DNA from: Allomuricauda sp. F6463D
GTDB lineage: Bacteria; Bacteroidota; Bacteroidia; Flavobacteriales; Flavobacteriaceae
Direction: 5' to 3'
DNA: 64,000 nucleotides
NCBI RefSeq assembly: GCF_023015965.1
Contig: NZ_JALKAN010000001.1
Span: forward strand, 1,858,473 to 1,922,472
The translations under genes and the position numbers were made by a program. This document shows, in pieces, positions 16,604 through 26,343 of the stretch (within the stretch, counting starts at the first letter, position 1; every line of letters starts with the position of its first letter). Under the pieces are notes generated by a model. That model saw only the letters and a program-made list of their open reading frames with translations. It was not told the origin of the DNA and did not search any database.

Positions 16604-18621
16604 ATAATCCACTATTGGAACCTTTTGACGAGGCTCCATTTTCAAAAATAAAGAACGGACATTTCAAGCCTGCATTTCTTCAGGCTATCGCGGATGCCAA
16701 AAAGGAAATCGATGAAATCGCGAACAACCCAGCTCTCCCAACATTTCAGAATACGTTGGAGGCGTTGGATTTTTGCGGTCAGCAATTGGACCGTGTCTCC
16801 AGTGTGTTTTTCAATTTGAATTCTGCCGAAACCAATGAGGAGATTCAAAAAATAGCTCAAGAAATCTCCCCCCTATTGTCTGAATTCAGTAATGACATTA
16901 CTTTAAACGAAGTACTTTTTGAGCGTATCAAAACTATTTATGGGCAACGGGATTCATTGGACCTCACCAAAGAACAGCAAACACTACTGGAGAAAAAATA
17001 CAAGAACTTTAGTAGAAACGGAGCCAATCTTAATGAAGAGGACAAAAAACGTCTTCGTGAAATAGATGCCGAGCTTTCTAAATTGAAGTTGACATTTGGC
17101 GAAAATGTTTTGGCCGAGACCAATAAATTCGAAATGTTGCTGACGGATGAAAAAGATGTTGACGGTCTTCCCGAAGGTGCCAAGGAAGCGGCCGCACAAC
17201 TCGCCGAATCCAAAGATAAAAAGGGATGGTTGATTACATTGGATTACCCGAGCTACATTCCTTTTATGAAATATGCCAAGAACAGAGTACTGCGCAAAGA
17301 ACTTTCCTTGGCGTTTGGCAGTAAAGGTTTTCACAATGATGAACTGGACAACCAAGAAAACGTAAAGCAGATTGCGAAACTACGGTACGAACGTGCCAAT
17401 CTTTTGGGATATAAAACCCATGCCCATTTTGTGCTCGAAGAACGCATGGCCCAGACTCCCGAAAAGGTATTGGACTTTTTGAACGAACTTTTGGAAAAAG
17501 CCAAACCTGCTGCGGAAAGAGAGTTCGCAGAACTGGAAGCGTTTGCCAAAGAACTGGACCACATAGATCGGCTGGAAAAATGGGACAGCGCATACTACTC
17601 TGAAAAATTGAAACAAAAGCTTTTCAATTTGGACGATGAAAAACTGAAACCCTACTTTAAACTCGAAAATGTGATCAACGGGGTGTTCAAGGTAGCAGAA
17701 AAATTGTTCGGACTTACTTTTAAAGAGGTTGACCATGTGGACAAATACCATGAAGAGGTAAAAACTTTTGAAGTTTATGAAAACGACAATTTCATCTCAC
17801 TGTTTTATGCCGACTTTCATCCCAGACCCGGAAAACGCGGTGGTGCCTGGATGACATCCTACAAACCACAATATACCTTAGACGGAAAAAACAGTAGACC
17901 ACACATTTCCAATGTGTGCAATTTTACAAAACCAACGAGTTCAAAGCCCTCTCTACTTACTTTTAACGAGGTGACTACCCTTTTCCATGAATTTGGACAT
18001 GGTTTGCACGGCATGCTGGCCAACACTACATATCCTAGTTTATCCGGCACCTCCGTATATTGGGATTTTGTGGAATTGCCCAGTCAGGTAATGGAGAATT
18101 GGTGTTATGAAAAAGAAGCATTGGAACTCTTTGCACATCACTATGAAACCGGTGAACTGATCCCTATGGAACTGGTGGAAAAAATTAAAGAATCGGCAAC
18201 TTTCCAAGAAGGTTTGGCAACGGTACGTCAATTAAGTTTTGGATTGTTGGATATGGCTTGGCACGGAAAAGACCCATCAAACATAAAAGATGTAAAAGTT
18301 TATGAAACACAAGCCTTTGAAAGCACCAAACTGTTCCCAGAGACAGCAGAAACCTGCATGAGCACTTCTTTCTCCCATATTTTTCAAGGCGGGTATTCTT
18401 CCGGTTACTACAGCTATAAATGGGCCGAAGTTTTGGACGCAGACGCCTTTGCATATTTCAAAGAAAATGGAATTTTCAGTAAAATGGTGGCAAATAAGTT
18501 CAAGGAACATGTACTATCCAAAGGAGGTACGGAAAACCCTATGGATCTGTACAAACAATTTAGAGGTGCCGAACCCAAAATTGATGCCTTATTGAAAAGA
18601 GCAGGATTGCTAAAAAGCTAA
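16600..18621 (+). CDS. M3-family zinc metallopeptidase (oligopeptidase A/Dcp type)
   Basis: 673 residues, the usual length for cytoplasmic thimet-like oligopeptidases. The zinc motif is His463, Glu464, His467 in HEFGHGLHGML, with the third ligand Glu in the downstream FVELPSQVMENW region. SYFHPRPGKRGGAWM-like and GGYSSGYYSYKWAEVLDADAF motifs bind substrate as in the family. There is no signal peptide, so it probably degrades short peptides in the cytoplasm. The start overlaps the preceding EF-hand gene by 4 bases. It could be named prlC or dcp; sequence reading alone does not separate these. Confidence 0.92.
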   Translation: MNNPLLEPFDEAPFSKIKNGHFKPAFLQAIADAKKEIDEIANNPALPTFQNTLEALDFCGQQLDRVSSVFFNLNSAETNEEIQKIAQEISPLLSEFSNDITLNEVLFERIKTIYGQRDSLDLTKEQQTLLEKKYKNFSRNGANLNEEDKKRLREIDAELSKLKLTFGENVLAETNKFEMLLTDEKDVDGLPEGAKEAAAQLAESKDKKGWLITLDYPSYIPFMKYAKNRVLRKELSLAFGSKGFHNDELDNQENVKQIAKLRYERANLLGYKTHAHFVLEERMAQTPEKVLDFLNELLEKAKPAAEREFAELEAFAKELDHIDRLEKWDSAYYSEKLKQKLFNLDDEKLKPYFKLENVINGVFKVAEKLFGLTFKEVDHVDKYHEEVKTFEVYENDNFISLFYADFHPRPGKRGGAWMTSYKPQYTLDGKNSRPHISNVCNFTKPTSSKPSLLTFNEVTTLFHEFGHGLHGMLANTTYPSLSGTSVYWDFVELPSQVMENWCYEKEALELFAHHYETGELIPMELVEKIKESATFQEGLATVRQLSFGLLDMAWHGKDPSNIKDVKVYETQAFESTKLFPETAETCMSTSFSHIFQGGYSSGYYSYKWAEVLDADAFAYFKENGIFSKMVANKFKEHVLSKGGTENPMDLYKQFRGAEPKIDALLKRAGLLKS

Positions 18622-18776
18622 CCCAATTCTACAAACAATTTGACAATTATCATGTAAAAGGTATTGCAAATTTTATAACTTGTTGATTTTTAATCAATGA
18701 AGATTTATCCAATAATTTCAACACGGTTTATGTTTAAATTGCAAACTTCCTTTTATTGCAAAATCCTATAGCTAGT

Positions 18777-21014
18777 ATGAAGAATTTAGATCAGAACGGA
18801 ACTAGGGAATTGTTTGAAAATACAGCTAAAATTGCACGAATCGGATTATATGAACTAGATGCAATCTCCCATGAAATTTACTGGAGCGAGATTACCAAAG
18901 AAATTACGGAAGTTTCAGAGGAGTTTGTTCCAAAACTTGATAATATTGAGTTTTTTTTTAAGGAAGGTCAATGCAGAGAGAATGCCAAGAAGGCATTGCA
19001 TGAAGCTCTAACTAAAGCCAAACCATTTGATTTGGACATGGAGATGATCACGGCAAATGGTAATCAACGCTTTGTCCGAAACATAGGACATCCTAAATTT
19101 GAAAACGGTAGTTGTGTAACGATTTTTGGTATACTTCAAGATATTACCGAACGTAAAAAAACTCGATTTGAACTTGCCAGAAAGAATCAATTACTAAGTT
19201 TTGCCGAAAAAATATCCAAAATAGGCCATTGGAAATGGAATGCCAATACTGGGGAAGTAATATGGTCTGATAGCCTTTATGAAATCTATGGCCATCCAAA
19301 AAAAGAGACCGTGTCCTATGAAACATATTTGAACTACATACACAAAGATGATAGGCTTTTTGTAGAAAAAAAAATACACAAGGCAATTGAAACTGAAATA
19401 TATGAAGATCTTATCTATCGCATTCAATTAAATGATCAATCCATAAAAACCATTAAATCTACTGGTGTTGTAAAAAAAACCAGCGAAAAAGCATTGGAAA
19501 TACTGGGCACTTGTCAGGATATTTCTGAACAGATCACTAGAGAACAAGAACTAGTGAAAAAAAACCAACAGTTGACATTCGCGGAGGAATTGGCAAAAAT
19601 AGGCTACTGGGAATGGGATGTGGTGAACGACCATCTTTCGTGGTCCGATAACATGTACCGAATCTTTAATATGGAAATAGGAACTCCGCTTGGTTTCGAG
19701 AATGTAGTAGCTGCCCTACATCCCGATGACAGGGATATGTTCCGCGCCCATGCAGAGGAATTTATTGCTGAAAAAAAATTCAGAAAGTTCATGCATCGGG
19801 TTGTTTATAAAGATGGTACGGTGCGAACAGTTGAGCTTTACGGGGAAGTCATTACTAACAATGCAGGGAACGTGGTAAAAATAGTGGGAACAACCCAGGA
19901 CATAACAGAACAGCGAATGTCCGAAATCAAGTTTAGGGGGCTTTTAAATTCCGCACCGGACACCATGGTAATCATTGATCAAGAAGGGTCTATCCAGTTG
20001 ATTAATGAACAAGCGGAAAAAATGTTCGGTTATAAATCTGCAGAACTTATAAACCAACATGTATCCTCTCTCGTTCCAAATCGACTCTGGGACACTATGG
20101 AATACTATGCTATCGAATTTTTTAAAGACCCGAAACATACTGGACTTCCAACTAATCTCGATTTTTTCGTGCACAACAAAACGGGTTTTCAAATACCCGT
20201 TCAAATCACCCTTAGTCCTCTTGAAACGTCCGAACGACTCCTTGTTTCCATTGCAATCAGAGATATCACGGAACAAAAACAATCGGCCCATCGCATTTTG
20301 GAAACCAACAAAAGCCTTAAGGAGTCGGCAAGACTGCTCAAGGCCCAAAACAAACAACTGGAAGAATTCAATCATATTACGTCACATAACCTGAGATCTC
20401 CCGTAAGTAACTTGAATGCTTTACTAACAATTTATAAAACAGAAGAGGATCCTAACATAAAAGAATCTCTCATTGAAAAAATAGAGTCCGTCACCAACCA
20501 TTTAACATGGACATTGGACACCTTGGTGGAATCTTTGGTAATCAAAAACAAAACACCGCTATCCCTAGAAGAAACCTTTTTTGAAGGCACTTTACAAAGA
20601 ACAAAGGAAATGCTTGCTGCTGAAATATTGAAAACCAAAGCAATTATAAAATATGACTTCACCGAATCACCTAAAGTAATGTACAATAAGATTTATTTGG
20701 AGAGTATTTTTCTTAATCTAATCAGCAATTCCCTTAAATATAAAGCTGAAGACAGAATACCGGAGATTTTGATTAAATCTAAGGACATCGAAGGCAAAAC
20801 ACAACTTGAATTCAAGGATAATGGACTAGGAATAGATCTAAAGAAAAACGGACATAAACTTTTTGGATTCAGTAAAGTTTTCCATAGAAATAAGGACGCC
20901 AAAGGAGTTGGACTGTTTTTAACAAAAGCGCAAATAGATGCCATGGGTGGAAAAATTTGGGCAGAAAGCGAACCTGGAGTAGGCACTTCTTTTTTTATAA
21001 ATCTAAATCAATAA
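18777..21014 (+). CDS. Multi-PAS sensor histidine kinase
   Basis: About 745 residues from the ATG at 18777. Four PAS modules precede the kinase: two or three are alike (FAEKISKIGHWKWNANTGEVIWSDSLYEIYG and FAEELAKIGYWEWD...WSDNMYRIFN), and the fourth starts FRGLLNSAPDTMVIIDQEG. Each ends in a PAC-like QDITE(Q/R). HisKA carries the phospho-accepting His in ITSHNLRSPVSNL; the HATPase domain has NLISNSLKY, DNGLGIDL and GVGLFLTKAQIDAMGG. There is no transmembrane segment, so it is a soluble cytoplasmic sensor, possibly of redox or ligand signals via PAS. The stop codon overlaps the start of the following receiver gene (TAATG). Confidence 0.9.
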   Translation: MKNLDQNGTRELFENTAKIARIGLYELDAISHEIYWSEITKEITEVSEEFVPKLDNIEFFFKEGQCRENAKKALHEALTKAKPFDLDMEMITANGNQRFVRNIGHPKFENGSCVTIFGILQDITERKKTRFELARKNQLLSFAEKISKIGHWKWNANTGEVIWSDSLYEIYGHPKKETVSYETYLNYIHKDDRLFVEKKIHKAIETEIYEDLIYRIQLNDQSIKTIKSTGVVKKTSEKALEILGTCQDISEQITREQELVKKNQQLTFAEELAKIGYWEWDVVNDHLSWSDNMYRIFNMEIGTPLGFENVVAALHPDDRDMFRAHAEEFIAEKKFRKFMHRVVYKDGTVRTVELYGEVITNNAGNVVKIVGTTQDITEQRMSEIKFRGLLNSAPDTMVIIDQEGSIQLINEQAEKMFGYKSAELINQHVSSLVPNRLWDTMEYYAIEFFKDPKHTGLPTNLDFFVHNKTGFQIPVQITLSPLETSERLLVSIAIRDITEQKQSAHRILETNKSLKESARLLKAQNKQLEEFNHITSHNLRSPVSNLNALLTIYKTEEDPNIKESLIEKIESVTNHLTWTLDTLVESLVIKNKTPLSLEETFFEGTLQRTKEMLAAEILKTKAIIKYDFTESPKVMYNKIYLESIFLNLISNSLKYKAEDRIPEILIKSKDIEGKTQLEFKDNGLGIDLKKNGHKLFGFSKVFHRNKDAKGVGLFLTKAQIDAMGGKIWAESEPGVGTSFFINLNQ

Positions 21015-21418
21015 TGATTATGGAACCTATCAATGTCTTTATTATTGATGATGATGATATTTATCAATTCACTATGGGGGTAACCCTGAAAAATGTTCCG
21101 GAAATAGGGTCTACAAGTACTTTTAGTGATGGAGCCGAAGCACTAGAACATATTATAGCTAATCAAAATACACCGGATGCACTCCCAGATATTATCTTCT
21201 TAGATATTAATATGCCGGTAATGGATGGTTTTCAGTTTATGGAAGAATTTGTTGACTTGCTTCCTAAACTAAAAAAAACAATAAAAGTATATCTGGTTTC
21301 CTCTTCCATAGACCCGAAGGACATCAAAAAAGCAAAAAGAATTAATGCTATATCTGATTATCTGGTAAAGCCCTTAAAAGCGAATGATATTAAAGAAATC
21401 TTATCGCAACTTACATAG
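21014..21418 (+). CDS. Single-domain response regulator
   Basis: 134 residues from the ATG overlapping the kinase stop (an ATG six bases later would give 132). It is only a receiver domain: acidic residues in VFIIDDDDIYQF, phospho-acceptor Asp in IIFLDINMPVMDGFQFM, Thr/Ser in VYLVSSSID, and Lys in YLVKPLKANDI. There is no output domain, so it probably passes phosphate to another protein or acts by direct binding. Coupling with the PAS kinase is shown by the overlap. Similar PAS kinase plus receiver pairs are common in Flavobacteriaceae. Confidence 0.88.
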   Translation: MIMEPINVFIIDDDDIYQFTMGVTLKNVPEIGSTSTFSDGAEALEHIIANQNTPDALPDIIFLDINMPVMDGFQFMEEFVDLLPKLKKTIKVYLVSSSIDPKDIKKAKRINAISDYLVKPLKANDIKEILSQLT

Positions 21419-21611
21419 CACCCCGTATTCATTAAAGTACACAACGTATACATCAACAGAGAGCATAAAAGGCAAAAAGCTAACAATTGAGGGTTCTATT
21501 TTAAAATTTCCCAATTCAAAAATCTGTGTTAAACTCCAGTTCCTTTGTCAGTACTGAATCCATAATACGTCGAAGTCGTTTCAGACCATCGATTTATATG
21601 TCCAAAACCAT

Positions 21612-21619
21612 TACTTTTG
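21612..21619 (+). promoter_or_regulatory. Candidate -7 element upstream of the sigma factor gene
   Basis: TACTTTTG matches the Bacteroidota -7 consensus TAnnTTTG and ends 16 bases before the ATG at 21636. No clear TTG lies at the matching -33 position, so this is weak. Confidence 0.3.
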
Positions 21620-21635
21620 GAAACACGATAGAAAT

Positions 21636-22190
21636 ATGGGCAAACATAAACTACAACCAGACAATTGGGTAAGCCATTATGCGGATTACTTGTTCAACTA
21701 TGCAGTTTCTCGTGTAAGCGACGCCGAAATAGCAAAGGACTTGGTCCAGGAAACTTTTTTCGCAGGTCTTAACTCAGCTAAGAACTACAAAGGTGATGCA
21801 GCCGAGCGCACTTGGTTAATATCCATCTTAAAAAGAAAAGTAGTTGATCATTATAGAAAAATAAACTCTAAAAAGGGCAAAGCAGAAGTTCGGATGAACT
21901 ACAAGTCCGACCCTGATTCCGAAGGAGATTGGCTAGAAGAGCAAGTGGCCGACCCTTTTAGCAAAGACGGGGACTATGTTCTTGAAAATGAAGAATTGGG
22001 ATTGGCCATTCAAGACTGTATTACCAAACTACCACAAAAACAGGCCTTGGTTTTTAAACTGAAAACAATTCAAGGTATGAGCACCGAAGATGTTTGTAAT
22101 GAACTGAGCATAAATCCGTCCAACCTATGGGTAATGATTCATAGGGCCAGAGTGACACTTATGGGTTGTTTAAATGATAATTGGTTTTAG
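21636..22190 (+). CDS. ECF-type RNA polymerase sigma factor
   Basis: 184 residues. Region 2 is at the N-terminus (YLFNYAVSRVSDAEIAKDLVQETFFAGLNSA, with the DLVQETF helix), and the region 2.4-like segment RTWLISILKRKVVDHYRK. Region 4 contains KLPQKQALVFKLKTIQGMSTEDVCNELSI with a helix-turn-helix (NPSNLWVMIHRARVTL). It probably directs RNA polymerase to a small regulon. Its next gene encodes a 79-residue zinc-finger-like protein 2 bases away, which is likely the regulator. The 216-base region upstream may hold an autoregulated promoter. Confidence 0.92.
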   Translation: MGKHKLQPDNWVSHYADYLFNYAVSRVSDAEIAKDLVQETFFAGLNSAKNYKGDAAERTWLISILKRKVVDHYRKINSKKGKAEVRMNYKSDPDSEGDWLEEQVADPFSKDGDYVLENEELGLAIQDCITKLPQKQALVFKLKTIQGMSTEDVCNELSINPSNLWVMIHRARVTLMGCLNDNWF

Positions 22191-22192
22191 AT

Positions 22193-22432
22193 ATGAAGAT
22201 TTCATGTAAAGAAGCAGCGAATATTTGTGACAAATCCCAGTACAAGGAAGCAGGTTTTTGGGATATTGTAAAACTACGTGTTCACATATTATTTTGTAAG
22301 GTATGTAAAGGTTATTCCAAAACGAATACCGAACTCACCTCTTTATGCGATCGTGCAGGGCTGACCATGCTTTCCGAGGATGACAAGAAAAAAATGGAAA
22401 GAGACCTTAAAGACAAAGAGCTTCAAAAATAA
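22193..22432 (+). CDS. Small zinc-finger protein, putative anti-sigma partner
   Basis: 79 residues from the ATG at 22193. A CKEAANICDKSQY start and HILFCKVCKGY (His-x3-Cys-x2-Cys) match the metal motif of ZAS/zf-HC2 anti-sigma domains. It lacks a membrane helix, so unlike most ECF anti-sigma factors it would be soluble. It starts 2 bases after the sigma factor stop, so it is surely co-transcribed. The last 10 codons overlap the 3' end of the convergent UbiA-like gene. The role as an anti-sigma (or co-activator) follows from position and motif, not direct proof. Confidence 0.7.
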   Translation: MKISCKEAANICDKSQYKEAGFWDIVKLRVHILFCKVCKGYSKTNTELTSLCDRAGLTMLSEDDKKKMERDLKDKELQK

Positions 22433-23247
22433 CGTTCGGCCCACCAGAACATACAAAACCAGAAAATCGGAATTGCCTCAACCCAGAAGACTACAAAATA
22501 CTTTGAATGCGTGCGCTTGCCACCTATAAGTACCAAGATGAGCACTATTGCCAACACCAATCGAAACACAATCTCAATTGAATAAAGCTGATCTTTTAAA
22601 AAAGTTAGTAAAAAGAAACCTAGGGTAAGTCCTACTCCCAATCGTCTTGTGTTTTTAACGCCCAGTATTTGCGGTAAGGTTCTCAATGATTTATCATCCC
22701 ATTGCATGTCCCTTATTTCAAAAGGCAAGATTAGCACCAAGACCAATAACATTCTTTGAATAAATGTTACGAAAAAATCCCAATCCAAAGACATTTTTGC
22801 GTCAAGAACCGGCAACAAAACTGTAAAACCTGCCCACACAAAGGCAACTATATAAATCTTTAGTCCTGCCAAGCTTCTTAGGTTTTTGGCTCTCGGCATC
22901 AATGGTATTGCATAAAGTGCCGTAAGCAACCCAAGTACAATGGTTGCCACCAAAATATTTCTATCTAATTGTAGTAAAAAATAAATAGCGCAAACAAAGG
23001 AAGCAAAACTAAAAGCTTGAATGATTTTGTGATAAGAATTTGAAACAATCAGATATTTATAAGCTTCCACGCCATACTTGATAAAATTGTAGCAAACAAT
23101 TACACTAAAAAAAATAAATCCCAAAAGATTGATGTCCGACGAACTTCCCAATAGATGAAAAGTGACCCCGGCCATGGAAATTACCGATACAGCCACATGT
23201 ATACTGGCGTCCAGATAAAAATTTAAAATTTTTTTTAACATTGCCAT
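22423..23247 (-). CDS. UbiA-prenyltransferase-like membrane protein
   Basis: About 274 residues with eight or nine membrane helices. The pattern resembles the UbiA superfamily, in particular the SIHVAVSVISMAGVTFHLLG start and the second acidic motif LPFEIRDMQWDDKSL (EIRDxxxD type, about residues 180-190), which in UbiA enzymes binds Mg and diphosphate. The first NDxxDxxxD-type motif is not evident: the corresponding region reads VCYNFIKYGVEAYKY. It may be a divergent prenyltransferase or an inactive relative. Two ATGs (23247 and 23241) are possible starts. It converges with the zinc-finger gene. Confidence 0.6.
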   Translation of the reverse strand: MAMLKKILNFYLDASIHVAVSVISMAGVTFHLLGSSSDINLLGFIFFSVIVCYNFIKYGVEAYKYLIVSNSYHKIIQAFSFASFVCAIYFLLQLDRNILVATIVLGLLTALYAIPLMPRAKNLRSLAGLKIYIVAFVWAGFTVLLPVLDAKMSLDWDFFVTFIQRMLLVLVLILPFEIRDMQWDDKSLRTLPQILGVKNTRRLGVGLTLGFFLLTFLKDQLYSIEIVFRLVLAIVLILVLIGGKRTHSKYFVVFWVEAIPIFWFCMFWWAERYF

Positions 23248-23319
23248 CAAGCTGAAACCTTATCATGTTTTTTAAAGGTTAACCAGTGGTTAACAACTTT
23301 GCTCTCGAGACTATCAAAA

Positions 23320-23353
23320 TTGACCATTTTCATCGAATAAATCCCTAATTTTG
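23320..23353 (+). promoter_or_regulatory. Candidate promoter of gcvP
   Basis: TTG at 23320-23322 and TAATTTTG at 23346-23353, separated by 23 bases, fit the Bacteroidota pattern TTG-N17-23-TAnnTTTG. The -7 box ends 20 bases before the gcvP ATG, a credible distance. No glycine riboswitch is visible between them. Confidence 0.45.
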
Positions 23354-23373
23354 TTCACTTTATTGGATAGGAC

Positions 23374-26226
23374 ATGAACACAGAAGTTTTTGCTGCCAGA
23401 CACATAGGCATTACAGAGAGAGACTTGCCCCGCATGCTCGAAACCATTGGGGTAAAAAGTATGGAACAGCTCATTTATGAGACAATTCCAGATGACATTA
23501 AATTAGGAACACCTTTAGATCTTCCTAAAGGAATCAGTGAGCACCAGTTCTTAAGCCACTTGAGCGAACTGGCCAAGAAAAATAAAGTTTTCAAAAGCTA
23601 TATTGGTCTAGGCTACCATGAGTCGCTGACACCTTCCGTTATAAAACGAAACATCTTGGAAAACCCAGGATGGTACACGGCCTACACACCATACCAAGCT
23701 GAGATTGCCCAAGGTAGACTAGAAGCTCTCTTAAACTTCCAGACCGTGATCAGTGATCTTACTGGAATGGAGATTGCCAACGCATCACTTTTGGACGAAA
23801 GCACAGCTGCCGCGGAAGCCATGAGCATGCTGTTTGAACTTCGTAGCCGCCAACAAAAAAAGGATGGCACTGTAAAATTCTTTGTTTCCGAAGAAATACT
23901 CCCCCAAACCATGAGTTTGCTCCAAACACGAGCTTTACCTTTAGGTATAGCGTTAGTGGTGGGTAATCACGAAACCTTCGATTTTTCCGAAGGTTATTAT
24001 GGCGCGTTGTTGCAATACCCTGGTAAACATGGGCAAGTAAACGACTATGCCTCCTTTGTTGAAAAAGCCAAGGAAAACGATATTAAAGTTGCCGTTGCTG
24101 CAGATATTTTGAGTTTAGCGATGCTCACCCCTCCAGGAGAATGGGGTGTGGATGCAGTGGTTGGAACCACACAACGATTTGGGATTCCACTGGGTTATGG
24201 TGGGCCACATGCTGCATTTTTCGCAACCAAAGAAGCCTATAAAAGAAACATTCCCGGAAGAATAATCGGAATTACAAAAGACACCGATGGCAACCCCGCT
24301 CTGCGTATGGCTCTACAGACTAGGGAACAGCACATTAAAAGGGACAAGGCAACTTCCAACATCTGTACCGCTCAGGTGCTTTTGGCCGTCATGGCTGGAA
24401 TGTACGCAGTATATCACGGACCAGAAGGTTTGAAATTCATCGCCGGAAAAGTTCATGATAATACTAAAAAATTAGCCAAAACCTTAGAAGCTTACGGATT
24501 TGAACAACTGAACAGCGCTTATTTTGACACTATTCAGATAAAAGCCAAAGATTTAGAGCGACTAAAAGAGGCAACAGAGAACAAGGGCATCAACTTATAT
24601 TATGTCGATGATTCAACGGTTTCCATCTCCTTGAACGAAGCCGTTTCCGAAGATGACTTAAATACTTTGGTTTCATGCTTTTTGGAGTCACAAGACCTAA
24701 AAGAAAAATCTTTGGAAGAAATAGATTTAGGTGAAGCCATTCCATCAAATCTACAAAGACGAACTCCTTTTATGGAGCACCAAGTATTCAATTCCTATCA
24801 CTCTGAAACAGAATTGATGCGTTATATTAAAAAATTGGAGCGCAAAGATTTAGCATTGAACCACTCCATGATCTCTTTAGGCAGCTGTACCATGAAATTG
24901 AATGCAGCTTCGGAAATGCTGCCATTAAGTTGGCCAGAATGGGGCAACCTGCATCCATTTGCACCAATAAATCAGGCCGAAGGATACCAGGAAATGTTAA
25001 AATCTCTGGAAGAACAGTTAAATGTAATTACAGGATTTTCAGCAACATCACTGCAGCCAAATTCAGGAGCTCAAGGAGAATATGCCGGATTAATGGTTAT
25101 CCGAGCTTATCACGAATCGAGAGGCGAAAGTCACCGAAACATATGCCTCATTCCTGCATCGGCACATGGAACAAACCCGGCGTCGGCAGTAATGGCAGGC
25201 ATGAAAGTAGTGGTCACCAAAACTGATGACAAAGGAAACATCGATATGGACGATTTGGTGGAAAAGGCGGAACAGCATGCGGAAAACTTAGCCGCATTAA
25301 TGGTCACCTATCCTTCAACCCATGGCGTTTTTGAGTCATCCATAAAACAAATCACAAAACTAATTCACGATAATGGTGGACAGGTTTACATGGATGGCGC
25401 CAATATGAACGCACAGGTAGGATTAACCAATCCCGCTACTATCGGGGCTGACGTATGCCATCTCAACCTACACAAAACATTCGCAATCCCTCATGGAGGC
25501 GGAGGCCCTGGAGTGGGACCAATTTGTGTTGCAGAACAATTAAAACCTTTTTTGCCTTCTAATCCTGTAATTACCACTGGTGGAAATAAAGCTATTACAG
25601 CGATTTCTGGTGCACCATGGGGTAGTTCGTTGGTGTGCTTAATTTCTTATGGCTATATAAAAATGTTAGGTGCCGAAGGACTTACGAAAGCTACGGAAGC
25701 TGCAATTTTAAATGCCAACTACATTAAAGACCGTTTAAAAGGTAAATTTGATGTGCTTTACTCCGGAGAACGTGGACGTGCGGCACACGAAATGATTATT
25801 GACTGCAGGCCTTTTAAATCGAATGGGGTTGAGGTTACCGATATTGCCAAGCGCCTTATAGATTATGGATTCCACGCACCTACTGTATCATTTCCAGTTG
25901 CTGGAACGTTGATGATCGAGCCAACGGAAAGTGAAAGCCTGGCTGAACTTAACAGGTTCTGTGATGCCTTGTTATCCATTAGAGCTGAAATAGATGAAGT
26001 TGCCTCCAGCGATATGGATAATGTACTCAAAAATGCACCGCACACCTTAGAAATGCTTACAAGTGACACTTGGAGCTATCCATACAGTAGGGAAAAAGCT
26101 GCTTTTCCATTGCCATACGTGGCCGAGAACAAGTTTTGGCCAAGTATTCGTAGAACAGACGAAGCATTTGGGGATCGTAATTTAATGTGTGCTTGCGCCC
26201 CTATTGAAGATTATATAGAAGCGTAA
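23374..26226 (+). CDS. gcvP: Glycine dehydrogenase (decarboxylating), P protein
   Basis: 950 residues, typical for the single-chain P protein. Both halves (alpha and beta) are present: the first with ARHIGITERDLPRML and STAAAEAM, and the second with the PLP lysine region CHLNLHKTFAIPHGGGGPGVGPI. The enzyme takes glycine, releases CO2 and passes the aminomethyl group to lipoylated GcvH. The other glycine cleavage genes (gcvT, gcvH, lpd) are not in this window, so gcvP stands alone, as is common in Bacteroidota. A rho-independent terminator follows at 26252-26284. Confidence 0.97.
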   Translation: MNTEVFAARHIGITERDLPRMLETIGVKSMEQLIYETIPDDIKLGTPLDLPKGISEHQFLSHLSELAKKNKVFKSYIGLGYHESLTPSVIKRNILENPGWYTAYTPYQAEIAQGRLEALLNFQTVISDLTGMEIANASLLDESTAAAEAMSMLFELRSRQQKKDGTVKFFVSEEILPQTMSLLQTRALPLGIALVVGNHETFDFSEGYYGALLQYPGKHGQVNDYASFVEKAKENDIKVAVAADILSLAMLTPPGEWGVDAVVGTTQRFGIPLGYGGPHAAFFATKEAYKRNIPGRIIGITKDTDGNPALRMALQTREQHIKRDKATSNICTAQVLLAVMAGMYAVYHGPEGLKFIAGKVHDNTKKLAKTLEAYGFEQLNSAYFDTIQIKAKDLERLKEATENKGINLYYVDDSTVSISLNEAVSEDDLNTLVSCFLESQDLKEKSLEEIDLGEAIPSNLQRRTPFMEHQVFNSYHSETELMRYIKKLERKDLALNHSMISLGSCTMKLNAASEMLPLSWPEWGNLHPFAPINQAEGYQEMLKSLEEQLNVITGFSATSLQPNSGAQGEYAGLMVIRAYHESRGESHRNICLIPASAHGTNPASAVMAGMKVVVTKTDDKGNIDMDDLVEKAEQHAENLAALMVTYPSTHGVFESSIKQITKLIHDNGGQVYMDGANMNAQVGLTNPATIGADVCHLNLHKTFAIPHGGGGPGVGPICVAEQLKPFLPSNPVITTGGNKAITAISGAPWGSSLVCLISYGYIKMLGAEGLTKATEAAILNANYIKDRLKGKFDVLYSGERGRAAHEMIIDCRPFKSNGVEVTDIAKRLIDYGFHAPTVSFPVAGTLMIEPTESESLAELNRFCDALLSIRAEIDEVASSDMDNVLKNAPHTLEMLTSDTWSYPYSREKAAFPLPYVAENKFWPSIRRTDEAFGDRNLMCACAPIEDYIEA

Positions 26227-26251
26227 AAACCATTATGAATACTATTAAAAG

Positions 26252-26284
26252 GCCTTGAAACTTAAGTTTAATCAAGGCTTTTTT
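26252..26284 (+). terminator. Rho-independent terminator of gcvP
   Basis: GCCTTGA (26252-26258) pairs with TCAAGGC (26272-26278) around a 13-base loop, followed by six T residues. It lies 25 bases after the gcvP stop. Confidence 0.8.
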
Positions 26285-26331
26285 CGTATAATAAAGCAAT
26301 TATGCAATCATTTGGACATTGTAAGATTTAT

Positions 26332-26343
26332 TATGCATGCATA
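26332..26343. promoter_or_regulatory. Perfect 12-bp palindrome upstream of the ketoacyl synthase gene
   Basis: TATGCATGCATA is a perfect palindrome 52 bases before the start of the next gene. Related TGCA-containing words, TATGCAATCA at 26301 and AATTGCATG at about 26354, flank it. It could be an operator; no protein is assigned. Confidence 0.3.

Noticed and set aside
23280..23373. Glycine riboswitch upstream of gcvP
   Set aside because: No conserved tandem aptamer core; the leader is too short.
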